Below, piece after piece: positions 1 through 6,481 of a DNA stretch of 10,810 bases. The DNA lies in NCBI GenBank assembly GCA_903844585.1, contig CAIMUD010000147.1, positions 1 to 10,810 on the forward strand, read 5' to 3'. This DNA is from an uncultured Actinomycetes bacterium. GTDB lineage: Bacteria > Actinomycetota > Actinomycetes > Nanopelagicales > Nanopelagicaceae. Made by a program: the position numbers and the translations under genes. The notes below the pieces were generated by a model. That model saw nothing but the letters and a program-made list of their open reading frames with translations, made no database searches and was not told the origin of the DNA. Position 1 is the stretch's first letter. Every line of letters begins with the position of its first letter.

Positions 1-1958
1 GTAATCCAAACATCACACCAGAAATAACAAAAGAAGCAGTAGTGCTTCAAGTTGGTCACGCTATTCGCACAACTATTTCCGCGATGAACCAACTTCGCCA
101 GATGCTTTCAATCTCAACTCGAATCGTAGGTGCAACTCCAGAACTAACAGTTTCTGTCGCCGAAGATTTGAAGAATATCCCTGAATTCGAGCCACGCTTC
201 TTGCGCCTTAATGCGCAGGAGCCTTACCGACTTAAAGCGACCGCGATCGTGCACAAGTTGGCGTTCACACGTGAGCGTCATGCTGCTGGAAAACCTCATG
301 TTCCTGGCCGCGATTACGCTAGTTCTGCCGAACTCTTAAAAGATCTCACTCTTTTGCGTGACTCACTCTTTGCTCATAAGGGCGAATTAATTGCAACTGG
401 TTTACTCGAGCGAACAATTCGAAGCATCGCAGCTTTTGGACTTACCCACGCAACGCTTGATATTCGCGAACATTCTGATGCACATCACTTTGTTCTTAAG
501 CAGCTACTTCCAGCTGGGTATATCGATTTAACTCACGATGAGAAATTTCCTATTCTCTCTAAAGAACTCGCATCTTCTGCAGTACTTGATACATCGAAGC
601 TTGATGCCGCCGGAAAGAAAACGTATGAAACTTTTGTTGCAATCAACGAACTCATCGATACATTCGGTCCTGAAGTTATTGAAACTTATATAGTTTCGAT
701 GACAAAGGGCGCAGATGACCTTCTTGCTGCCACAGTCATTGCCAAGCAAGCAGGGCTTGTCGATATGAATAAAAAAGTCGCGCGCATTGGTTTTGCTCCA
801 CTTCTTGAAACCGTCGCAGAGCTTCGTGCAGCAGGAGAGATCCTTGAAAAATTATTGAGCGACCCTACCTATCGTGAAGTTGTGCGTATGCGCGGAAATC
901 TTCAGGAAGTAATGCTTGGTTACTCAGATTCAAATAAAGATGCAGGTATCGCAACTAGCCAGTGGGAAATTCACAGAGCGCAACGAAATCTTCGCGACAT
1001 TGCAAAGAAGTATGACGTTCACCTACGTTTATTCCACGGTCGCGGTGGATCTGTCGGTCGCGGTGGCGGTCCAACATATGAAGCTCTCGTTGCACTTCCA
1101 TGGGGAAGCGTTGATGGCCAGATAAAGATGACTGAACAGGGTGAAGTAATCAGTGACAAGTACGCACTGCCAGCACTTGCTCGCGAGAATGTAGAACTCA
1201 CACTGGCTGCATCTCTTGAAGCGACGGTTCTAAATAGATCTGCGCGCCAATCTCCAGAGGATTTACAAAGTTGGAACGATTGCATGGATGCAATTAGTTC
1301 AGCTGCATTTACACGCTATCGCTCGCTCATTGATCACCCTGATTTACCTGCATATTTCTATGCTTCAACACCTGTTGAACAACTTGGAAATCTATTTCTT
1401 GGTTCAAGACCTTCGCGTCGTCCGGATGCTGCAGCAGGTCTTGATTCACTGAGAGCTATTCCCTGGGTATTTGGTTGGACACAATCGCGTCAAATTGTTC
1501 CAGGCTGGTTCGGCGTTGGTTCAGGTTTAAAGGCGGCGCGCGAAGCTGGTAAAGCCGATGTCATGAAGACGATGCTCGGCGGATGGCACTTCTTCCATAC
1601 ATTTATTAGCAATGTTGAGATGACTCTTGCTAAGACCGATCTTGCGATGGCAAAACGTTATGTAGAAACTCTCGTACCAAAAGAGTTACACCACTTCCTT
1701 GACACAATCTTAGAAGAATTTGAACTTACAGTTAAAGAAGTTCTGGCCTTAACTCAGAAGAAAGAACTTCTGGGAGATCAAGAAATTCTTGCCAGAACTC
1801 TTCAGGTTCGTGAGGCATATTTAGCACCGCTACATTTACTACAAGTAAGCCTGCTACATCGTGTGCGAAGCGCAGGAGATAAGGCTGATAAAACTTTAAT
1901 TCGAGCGCTTCTACTTACTATTAACGGTGTTGCTGCAGGTCTTCGAAATACCGGTTGA
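1..1958 (+). CDS. ppc: Phosphoenolpyruvate carboxylase, C-terminal part (5' end outside window)
   Basis: PEP carboxylase makes oxaloacetate from phosphoenolpyruvate and bicarbonate, a cytosolic anaplerotic step feeding the TCA cycle and amino-acid synthesis. The frame is open from the left edge (first full codon at base 3). The first residues, NPNIT, match the region after the family motif GGDRDGNP, so the N-terminal third with the catalytic His is outside the window; the GTG at 42 is an internal codon, not the start. Counting from that codon, visible family motifs are GYSDSNKDAG (293-302, Lys site), FHGRGGSVGRGGGP (331-344, Arg/Gly catalytic loop) and RAIPWVFGWTQSR (471-483). The protein ends in RNTG, the conserved family C-terminus, so the 3' end is intact. 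Its stop lies one base from the stop of convergent pth, leaving no room for a separate terminator. Identification is secure. Confidence 0.97.
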   Translation, partial: NPNITPEITKEAVVLQVGHAIRTTISAMNQLRQMLSISTRIVGATPELTVSVAEDLKNIPEFEPRFLRLNAQEPYRLKATAIVHKLAFTRERHAAGKPHVPGRDYASSAELLKDLTLLRDSLFAHKGELIATGLLERTIRSIAAFGLTHATLDIREHSDAHHFVLKQLLPAGYIDLTHDEKFPILSKELASSAVLDTSKLDAAGKKTYETFVAINELIDTFGPEVIETYIVSMTKGADDLLAATVIAKQAGLVDMNKKVARIGFAPLLETVAELRAAGEILEKLLSDPTYREVVRMRGNLQEVMLGYSDSNKDAGIATSQWEIHRAQRNLRDIAKKYDVHLRLFHGRGGSVGRGGGPTYEALVALPWGSVDGQIKMTEQGEVISDKYALPALARENVELTLAASLEATVLNRSARQSPEDLQSWNDCMDAISSAAFTRYRSLIDHPDLPAYFYASTPVEQLGNLFLGSRPSRRPDAAAGLDSLRAIPWVFGWTQSRQIVPGWFGVGSGLKAAREAGKADVMKTMLGGWHFFHTFISNVEMTLAKTDLAMAKRYVETLVPKELHHFLDTILEEFELTVKEVLALTQKKELLGDQEILARTLQVREAYLAPLHLLQVSLLHRVRSAGDKADKTLIRALLLTINGVAAGLRNTG

Positions 1959-1972
1959 TTTAAGAGTTAAAT
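1958..1972. repeat. AT-only inverted repeat across the ppc/pth stop codons
   Basis: ATTTAA-GAG-TTAAAT is a perfect 6-bp inverted repeat with a three-base centre. G-U type pairs could extend it by two on the outside. It begins at the last base of the ppc stop and covers the whole pth stop. It could act as a weak two-way transcript end for the convergent pair, but it has no G+C in the stem and no T-run, so it is not a classical intrinsic terminator. The role is inference. Confidence 0.35.
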
Positions 1973-2544
1973 TGCTGCTGAGTGAAATCAAGTCCTTTTT
2001 CAATCAAAGACTCAACTACATCTGCACCACGATCTAGAAACTCACCCAAATCTTTCTTCTCCGCTTGGCTAAAAGCTTTCAGTACAAAGTCAGCAGGATC
2101 TTGTTGACCCATTGGACGTCCAATGCCCAGGCGCACGCGAAAATACTCTGCGGTGCCGAGTGAGCTGGTGAGAGATTTCAAACCGTTATGACCGTTATCC
2201 CCGCCTGCAATCTTGGATCGAATTGCGGCATAAGGAATATCCAACTCATCATGCAGAACAATTATTTTTGATGGTTCAACTGAGTAAAACTTTGCAAGAT
2301 TGGTAACAGGGCCGCCAGATTCATTCATATAGCTCTTAGATTTTGCAAGAATGATTGAAAAGGCATCGACACCGACGCCTAACTTGTAGGCAGCGATGTC
2401 GGTACGAGATTTATGCGTTGAAAACTTTACGTTGTGGCGCTTTGCAAGTTCATCAATAACCATCTGACCAACATTATGTCGGGTGGCTGCATACTGATCG
2501 CCCGGGTTACCGAGACCAACAACAATCCATGGTGATGTGCTCAC
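1960..2544 (-). CDS. pth: Peptidyl-tRNA hydrolase
   Basis: Pth cleaves the ester bond of peptidyl-tRNA that has dropped off ribosomes, releasing peptide and reusable tRNA in the cytosol. The 194-residue length is usual for the family. Conserved catalytic and binding residues are visible: N13 in GLGNPG, H23 in TRHNVG (catalytic His), N74 in SYMNESG, D99 in HDELD and N120 in NGHNG. The proposed start is GTG at 2544. No Shine-Dalgarno sequence precedes it, but TACTCT lies seven bases upstream, suggesting leaderless translation from an internal promoter. It follows rplY after 17 bases, so it can also be the last gene of the glmU-prs-rplY-pth run. It converges on ppc with a one-base gap. Identification is secure; the start is likely. 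Confidence 0.96.
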   Translation of the reverse strand: MSTSPWIVVGLGNPGDQYAATRHNVGQMVIDELAKRHNVKFSTHKSRTDIAAYKLGVGVDAFSIILAKSKSYMNESGGPVTNLAKFYSVEPSKIIVLHDELDIPYAAIRSKIAGGDNGHNGLKSLTSSLGTAEYFRVRLGIGRPMGQQDPADFVLKAFSQAEKKDLGEFLDRGADVVESLIEKGLDFTQQQFNS

Positions 2545-2551
2545 GACAGAA

Positions 2552-2557
2552 AGAGTA
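2552..2557 (-). promoter_or_regulatory. Candidate -10 box for a leaderless pth transcript
   Basis: TACTCT (TANNNT) lies seven bases before the GTG start of pth, in the 17-base rplY-pth gap. No convincing -35 box is seen. The same spacing to GTG is found at glmU and at the surface-protein gene. Promoter activity is inferred from motif and spacing only. Confidence 0.4.
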
Positions 2558-2561
2558 GGGC

Positions 2562-3194
2562 TTAAGCGTCCTTCTTATCTGCATCAGCAGCAGGTGCCGC
2601 ATCAGTTGCAGCAGCTTCGCCTTCAACAGCAGCGACAACTGGAACTTCTTCAACAACGGTTGAACGCTCTGAAAGGTGAACAACGATTGTCTTCGGATCA
2701 GAAATCAGCTTGATTCCTGCTGGAAGGACAACGTTCTCTGCATAAAGTGATTGACCAGCCATAAGACCAGTGAGATCAAGGCTAAGGGAAGAAGGAATAG
2801 CGGTTGCTTCTGCTTCGACTTCAATTGTGTTGTGTACGTGTTCAAGAATTCCGTCACGATCGTGTTCACCAGTTGCATGAACAGGAACTGAAACTACAAC
2901 GAGTTCGCCGCGACGAACTGTCACGAGGTCGATATGTTCAAGAATTTGACGTAGTGGATCGCGAACAATCGCCTTTGGAAGAGTTAACTCATCTTTGCCA
3001 TCAATTGCGATTTCAAGAAGAACGTTTGATTGCTTAAGTGCAACGCCAAGTTCGCGTGCAGGAAGTGTGATGTGCTTTGGAGCTTCACCGTGACCATAGA
3101 TCACTGCTGGTACTAGACCATCGCGACGTGCGCGGCGTGATGCACCTTTACCAAACTCAGTACGTGTGGTGCCTTTAATTTTGATTTCAGCCAT
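2562..3194 (-). CDS. rplY: 50S ribosomal protein L25/general stress protein Ctc
   Basis: L25/TL5/CTC proteins bind 5S rRNA in the central protuberance of the large subunit; longer forms carry an extra C-terminal beta domain. At 210 residues this is the long form. Residues 1-95 form the 5S-binding domain (GKGASRRARRDGLVPAVIYG near 16-34; IVRDPLRQILEHIDL at 76-90). Residues 96-183 form the TL5-type beta domain. Residues 184-210 are an Ala/Asp/Glu-rich tail ending KKDA, probably disordered, as is common in actinobacterial L25. The ATG at 3194 has a strong AAGGAG eight bases upstream, so the start is well supported. It has a promoter candidate of its own in the 182-base gap after prs and is followed closely by pth. 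Confidence 0.95.
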   Translation of the reverse strand: MAEIKIKGTTRTEFGKGASRRARRDGLVPAVIYGHGEAPKHITLPARELGVALKQSNVLLEIAIDGKDELTLPKAIVRDPLRQILEHIDLVTVRRGELVVVSVPVHATGEHDRDGILEHVHNTIEVEAEATAIPSSLSLDLTGLMAGQSLYAENVVLPAGIKLISDPKTIVVHLSERSTVVEEVPVVAAVEGEAAATDAAPAADADKKDA

Positions 3195-3202
3195 TTGTCT
3201 TA

Positions 3203-3208
3203 CTCCTT
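3203..3208 (-). promoter_or_regulatory. Ribosome binding site of rplY
   Basis: AAGGAG, eight bases before the ATG at 3194. It is the strongest Shine-Dalgarno sequence in the window and fixes the rplY start. It contrasts with the neighbouring genes that have none. Confidence 0.75.
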
Positions 3209-3223
3209 ATACGTCGATTACGG

Positions 3224-3250
3224 AATTTATCCCTCGCCGGAACATGTCAA
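3224..3250 (-). promoter_or_regulatory. Candidate rplY promoter
   Basis: Read on the - strand, a perfect -35 box TTGACA (3250-3245) is followed after 15 bases by TAAATT (3229-3224) as a possible -10 box. This would give a leader of roughly 20 bases carrying the rplY ribosome binding site. The 15-base spacer is shorter than the usual 17 and the -10 box matches only four of six positions, so this is a reasonable but unproven call. It would allow L25 to be expressed apart from glmU-prs. Confidence 0.45.
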
Positions 3251-3267
3251 AGGCTACCTTCGCCTTT
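3249..3267 (-). repeat. Hairpin between prs and rplY
   Basis: AAAGGC and GCCTTT form a perfect 6-bp stem around a seven-base loop. On the - strand its distal arm runs into the TTGACA box of the rplY promoter. It lies 110 bases after the prs stop. It could help end the glmU-prs transcript, but no T-run follows, so it is not called a terminator. The rest of the 182-base gap (3195-3376) shows nothing else I can name. Confidence 0.3.
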
Positions 3268-3376
3268 CCAATCCGCCAAATCCGAGCCTCGCTGGGGTAC
3301 CACTTAAGAAATTATGAATGGGTGCTTGTAGAGAACGTAAAACGAAGAGTGAGCGGAAAGCGCCATGAAGAATTTC

Positions 3377-4357
3377 TTAGGAGTGCCCGTCGAAGAGGCT
3401 CGTGACCGAACCGTCTTCGAATACTTCGCGAATTGCGCGTGCTAGTAGTGGCGCGATTGTAAGAACTGTAAGTCCGTCGAAGCGTTTCTCGTCTGGAACC
3501 GGGAGTGAATTGGTGACAACAACTTCTTTTACTTTGCTTGCCTTGAGACGATCAATGGCTGGACCTGAAAATACTGCGTGGGTTGCGGCGATAATTACAT
3601 CTTTGGCACCGGCTTCGACGAGTGCGTCAACAGCTTTTGTAATTGTTCCGGCTGTATCAATCATGTCATCGATTACTACGCATGTTTGACCTGAAACATC
3701 ACCGACAACTTTGCCAACAATTGATTCATTTGGGATGCGCGGGTCGCGTGTTTTATGGATGAAAGCAATTGGGCAACCACCGAGAAGTTCTGACCAACGC
3801 TCTGCTACACGCACGCGGCCTGAGTCTGGAGAAACGATTGTTAAACGACTTCTATCAACTTTCTTTCCGACGTAATCGGCAAGCATTGGAAGTGCAAAGA
3901 GATGATCCACTGGTCCGTCGAAGAATCCTTGAATTTGTGAGGTGTGAAGATCTACAACCATAAGTCGATCGGCGCCTGCGGTTTTATAAAGATCTGCCAT
4001 CAATCGTGCGGAAATAGGTTCGCGTCCGCGGTGCTTCTTATCCTGGCGCGCATATCCGTAAAAAGGTGCGACAACTGTAATTCTCTTTGCTGATGCACGC
4101 TTGAGCGCATCGACCATGATGAGTTGTTCCATGATTTGTTTATTTACTGGCGCGGTATGGCTTTGAATTACGAAGGCATCACAGCCGCGAACACTCTCTT
4201 CGAAGCGAACGAAAATTTCTCCATTTGCAAAGTCGTATGCAGATGTTGGAGTGATTGGAATACCGAGTTCGGTAGCTACTTCTTCGGATAACTCTGGAAA
4301 TCCGCGGCCTGAAAAGAGTCGAAGTCTTTTCTCTGAGGACAAACGAATTTCGCTCAA
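3377..4357 (-). CDS. prs: Ribose-phosphate pyrophosphokinase (PRPP synthetase)
   Basis: Prs transfers pyrophosphate from ATP to ribose 5-phosphate, giving PRPP for purine, pyrimidine, His, Trp and NAD synthesis in the cytosol. At 326 residues it equals the length I recall for the M. tuberculosis enzyme. Motifs seen: NGEIFVRFEESVRGCD at 45-60; YARQDKKHRGREPISARL at 102-119 (ATP and metal site); DLHTSQIQGFFD at 136-147 (DLHT, metal-binding His); and the PRPP-binding loop VVIDDMIDTAGTI at 227-239. The start is a rare TTG at 4357. It is supported by family length and by AAAGGG eight bases upstream. That site overlaps the end of glmU, which stops only five bases before, so the two genes are probably co-transcribed and translationally coupled. 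Confidence 0.96.
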   Translation of the reverse strand: MSEIRLSSEKRLRLFSGRGFPELSEEVATELGIPITPTSAYDFANGEIFVRFEESVRGCDAFVIQSHTAPVNKQIMEQLIMVDALKRASAKRITVVAPFYGYARQDKKHRGREPISARLMADLYKTAGADRLMVVDLHTSQIQGFFDGPVDHLFALPMLADYVGKKVDRSRLTIVSPDSGRVRVAERWSELLGGCPIAFIHKTRDPRIPNESIVGKVVGDVSGQTCVVIDDMIDTAGTITKAVDALVEAGAKDVIIAATHAVFSGPAIDRLKASKVKEVVVTNSLPVPDEKRFDGLTVLTIAPLLARAIREVFEDGSVTSLFDGHS

Positions 4358-4362
4358 GGAAA

Positions 4363-5793
4363 TTACCCTTTCTTCTTATCGCTACTTGAAGCAGCTTCAG
4401 CTGATTTACTGCCAGAACGCTTACGCAGAACCCAACCTATTACATTTCTTTGCTTGGCCCTAGCGACACCCATGGCGCCGGCTGGAACATCTTCAGTAAT
4501 GACAGAACCAGCTGCGGTGTATGCCCCGTCACCAATTGTTACTGGCGCAACCAACATTGAATCGCTTCCGATTCGTACGTGATCTCCAACTGTTGTGTGA
4601 TGTTTTTCTGCGCCGTCGTAATTTACAAAAACTGTTGCTGCGCCAATATTTGTTCCCTCACCAATAGTTGCATCACCAACATAGGAAAGGTGCGGAACCT
4701 TTGAGCCTTCTCCAACCTGCGCGTTTTTCATTTCAACGAATGCACCCGCACGTGAATCTTTGCCCAACTTTGTTCCAGGGCGTAAATATGAGAATGGCCC
4801 AACGCTGGCAGATTCGCCAATGACGGCGCCAGTGCAATATGACTCCATCACCTGTGCGCAGCACTCAACTTTGCAATCAATAAGTGTTGTGCGCGGACCA
4901 ATAACTGCGTTGGAAGCAATCACAGTCGCACCAGCAATTGTTGAGCCGGGCAAAATAGTTACATCGTTTGCAATTGTTGCTGTCGCATCAATCCATGTAG
5001 TTGTTGGATCCACAATTGTTACGCCTTCGCGCATGAAGCCTTCGTTAATGCGCTCACGCAAAAGAGCCGCGCTCTCGGAAAGCTGAACCCGATCGTTTAC
5101 TCCAAGAATCTCGACGAAATCTTCAATCATCGCTGCCGCAATAGTGCCACCGTCATTGCGCAAGATTTCAATAACATCGGTCAAATAAAGCTCGCCCTGC
5201 GAATTATCGCTTTTAAGCTTATTAATTGCGCCAGCTAACTTCTTCGCATCAAATGCATAAACACCCGAGTTAACTTCGAAGATGGCCTTCTCAAAATCAT
5301 CAGCATCACGTTCTTCAACTATGCGAAGTAGTGATCCGTCATCTGCGCGAATTATGCGCCCATAACCTGTTGGGTCTGGGTGCTCAGCCGTTAATACTGA
5401 CGCTGCAAATCCACCTTTATGGTGAACTTCAAGGAGTTGTGAAAGTGAGTCGGAGGTAAGCAATGGAGTATCGCCAGCTAGTACAAGAAGTGTTCCTGTG
5501 GCATCTAAATCTGCGAGCGCTAACTGTGTTGCGTGCCCCGTACCACCGCGTCGTTCTTGAAAAACTGTTTTAACTTGTGGCGCGATTTCTGCCAAGTGTG
5601 CTTCAACTTCCGCGCGGCCAGCACCAACAACAACGCGCACGCTCTTTGGATTTAGCGCGCTAACTGCATGTAATACATGTCCGACAAGGGTTCGACCTGC
5701 AATGGGATGCAAAACTTTTGATGTTGATGATTTCATTCGAGTGCCCTCGCCGGCAGCCAGTACAACCACTGTTTCCAGACGAGATGTGCTCAC
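4363..5793 (-). CDS. glmU: Bifunctional UDP-N-acetylglucosamine pyrophosphorylase/glucosamine-1-phosphate N-acetyltransferase
   Basis: GlmU acetylates glucosamine 1-phosphate and then couples it to UTP, making UDP-GlcNAc for peptidoglycan and wall polymers. From the GTG at 5793 the protein has 476 residues. The N-terminal uridylyltransferase domain (about 1-240) shows LAAGEGTRMKS near 12-22, GDTP at 107-110, YGRI at 144-147 and ELYLTDV at 201-207. The C-terminal left-handed beta-helix (about 258-445) shows GPFSYLRPGT, the catalytic His in VPHLSYVGD (H368) and NYDG at 391-394. The last 30 residues are a charged Ser/Lys tail. I prefer GTG 5793 to the in-frame ATG at 5823 because LAAG then sits where the family has it and TAGACT lies seven bases upstream of the GTG. 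Neither start has a ribosome binding site. It heads glmU-prs, with tRNA-Gln upstream. Confidence 0.95.
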   Translation of the reverse strand: MSTSRLETVVVLAAGEGTRMKSSTSKVLHPIAGRTLVGHVLHAVSALNPKSVRVVVGAGRAEVEAHLAEIAPQVKTVFQERRGGTGHATQLALADLDATGTLLVLAGDTPLLTSDSLSQLLEVHHKGGFAASVLTAEHPDPTGYGRIIRADDGSLLRIVEERDADDFEKAIFEVNSGVYAFDAKKLAGAINKLKSDNSQGELYLTDVIEILRNDGGTIAAAMIEDFVEILGVNDRVQLSESAALLRERINEGFMREGVTIVDPTTTWIDATATIANDVTILPGSTIAGATVIASNAVIGPRTTLIDCKVECCAQVMESYCTGAVIGESASVGPFSYLRPGTKLGKDSRAGAFVEMKNAQVGEGSKVPHLSYVGDATIGEGTNIGAATVFVNYDGAEKHHTTVGDHVRIGSDSMLVAPVTIGDGAYTAAGSVITEDVPAGAMGVARAKQRNVIGWVLRKRSGSKSAEAASSSDKKKG

Positions 5794-5800
5794 GGAGTTC

Positions 5801-5806
5801 AGTCTA
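5801..5806 (-). promoter_or_regulatory. Candidate -10 box for a leaderless glmU transcript
   Basis: TAGACT lies seven bases before the GTG at 5793, with no Shine-Dalgarno sequence in front of that GTG. If real, the transcript begins at or next to the start codon and the ATG at 5823 lies upstream of the transcript. No clear -35 box is seen. Read-through from the tRNA-Gln promoter is an alternative way to express glmU. Confidence 0.4.
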
Positions 5807-5847
5807 CTTGGTAGCTCCGCCATCTACATCGGCTGAGCATTACATTG

Positions 5848-5919
5848 CTCCGCCACCAGGTATCGATCCTGGACCCTGGGCTTCAAAGGCCCATGTGCTA
5901 GCCACTACACAATGGCGGA
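5848..5919 (-). tRNA. tRNA-Gln, anticodon UUG
   Basis: This 72-base gene folds as a complete cloverleaf. The acceptor stem is TCCGCCA/TGGCGGA with discriminator G. The anticodon stem is TGGGC/GCCCA around the loop CTTTGAA, giving anticodon TTG (5886-5884), which reads CAA. The T stem is CCAGG/CCTGG with loop ATCGATA. CCA is not encoded. It lies 54 bases downstream of the divergent marR start and 54 bases before the preferred glmU start. No terminator is seen before glmU, so some transcripts may continue into it. No integrase or partial copy of the tRNA 3' end is seen in the window. Confidence 0.95.
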
Positions 5920-5932
5920 ACCTATATTCTCC

Positions 5933-5938
5933 CTTATA
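5933..5938 (-). promoter_or_regulatory. Candidate -10 box of tRNA-Gln
   Basis: TATAAG lies 13 bases before the mature tRNA 5' end, which would place the transcript start about six bases ahead of the tRNA. No good -35 match is present. It lies back to back with the marR promoter region in the 54-base gap. Confidence 0.4.
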
Positions 5939-5959
5939 ACTGTGGGTGCTGGCGACCAC

Positions 5960-5971
5960 TAACCTTAGGTT
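5960..5971 (+). promoter_or_regulatory. Candidate marR promoter box and overlapping operator-like palindrome
   Basis: TAACCT (5960-5965) lies eight bases before the marR ATG and fits a TANNNT -10 box of a leaderless gene. Overlapping it is an 11-base palindrome, AACCT-T-AGGTT (5961-5971), ending two bases before the ATG. MarR regulators commonly bind such palindromes over their own promoters, so autorepression is possible. The palindrome is short and this remains inference. Confidence 0.35.
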
Positions 5972-5973
5972 TT

Positions 5974-6474
5974 ATGAGCGCCGCAAATCGTGACGAGGTC
6001 GACCGCTTAATTGCTGCATGGAAACGCGAACGCCCAGACCTAGACCTTGCACCCCTTGCAATCCTTAGCCGCATCACGCGAATTTCTCGACAGTTAGATA
6101 TTGCGCGACGTGATGCATTTGCCGAACTCGATACATGGGGATTTGATGTCCTTGCAGCACTTCGCCGCGCAGGTTCTCCTTACCAACTTTCGCCGGGACA
6201 ACTTATGCAAGAAACGATGGTTACAAGTGGAACCATTACCAATCGCCTAGATGGACTTGAAGATCTAAAATTAATTACCCGTGGACCAGATCCTGATGAT
6301 GGTCGAGGTTCACTCGTTAAATTAACTGCAGCAGGTGTACGAGCAGTTGATAACGCTATGGAAGATTTACTCGATCGTGAGCGTGGATTACTGGCTTCGC
6401 TCACAAAAGATGAACGCGTAGACCTTGCAGATTTATTAAGTCAGCTAGCTAGTACGTTAGAGGAAAACTCTTAA
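5974..6474 (+). CDS. MarR-family winged-helix transcriptional regulator
   Basis: This is a 166-residue cytosolic DNA-binding protein, a usual length for MarR regulators, which act as dimers on palindromic operators and often respond to small aromatic or toxic ligands. An N-terminal helical dimerisation part (about 1-65) is followed by the helix-turn-helix: LSPGQLMQETMV and SGTITNRLDGLEDLKLITR, residues 72-103. The wing DPDDGRGSLVKLT is at 106-118, with the conserved DxDDGR pattern. C-terminal helices complete the dimer interface. No ribosome binding site precedes the ATG. The gene is divergent from tRNA-Gln/glmU and converges on the lectin/OmpA gene with a one-base gap. Its target and ligand cannot be told from the sequence. 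Its stop codon lies within a 15-base repeat also found at the end of ispE. Confidence 0.9.
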   Translation: MSAANRDEVDRLIAAWKRERPDLDLAPLAILSRITRISRQLDIARRDAFAELDTWGFDVLAALRRAGSPYQLSPGQLMQETMVTSGTITNRLDGLEDLKLITRGPDPDDGRGSLVKLTAAGVRAVDNAMEDLLDRERGLLASLTKDERVDLADLLSQLASTLEENS

Positions 6475-6481
6475 ATTACTC
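6467..6481. repeat. Left copy of 15-base direct repeat flanking the surface-protein cassette
   Basis: ACTCTTAAATTACTC, identical to 10586-10600 in the same orientation. This copy includes the marR stop codon (6472-6474) and, on the other strand, the last Glu codon and stop of the surface-protein gene (6481-6476). The match ends exactly at both sides, since the neighbouring bases differ. See the finding on a possible inserted cassette. Confidence 0.6.

Noticed and set aside
1019..1285. 88-residue - strand open frame inside ppc
   Set aside because: Lies wholly opposite conserved PEP carboxylase catalytic motifs; a shadow frame.
3166..3405. 79-residue + strand open frame across the rplY-prs gap
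   Set aside because: Overlaps both real genes at its ends, has no recognisable domain, and the gap is better explained by the rplY promoter region.
4760..5086. 108-residue + strand open frame inside glmU
   Set aside because: Complement of the beta-helix repeats of GlmU; no independent support.
5848..5919. tRNA-Gln as an integration site for a mobile island
   Set aside because: No integrase and no duplicated tRNA 3' end are visible in the window; the direct repeats found lie elsewhere and are unrelated to the tRNA.
5718..5939. Open frame on the + strand covering tRNA-Gln
   Set aside because: Its translation includes the PPPGIDPGPWASKAHVLATT pattern that arises from reading the complement of a tRNA; the tRNA and glmU explain the region.
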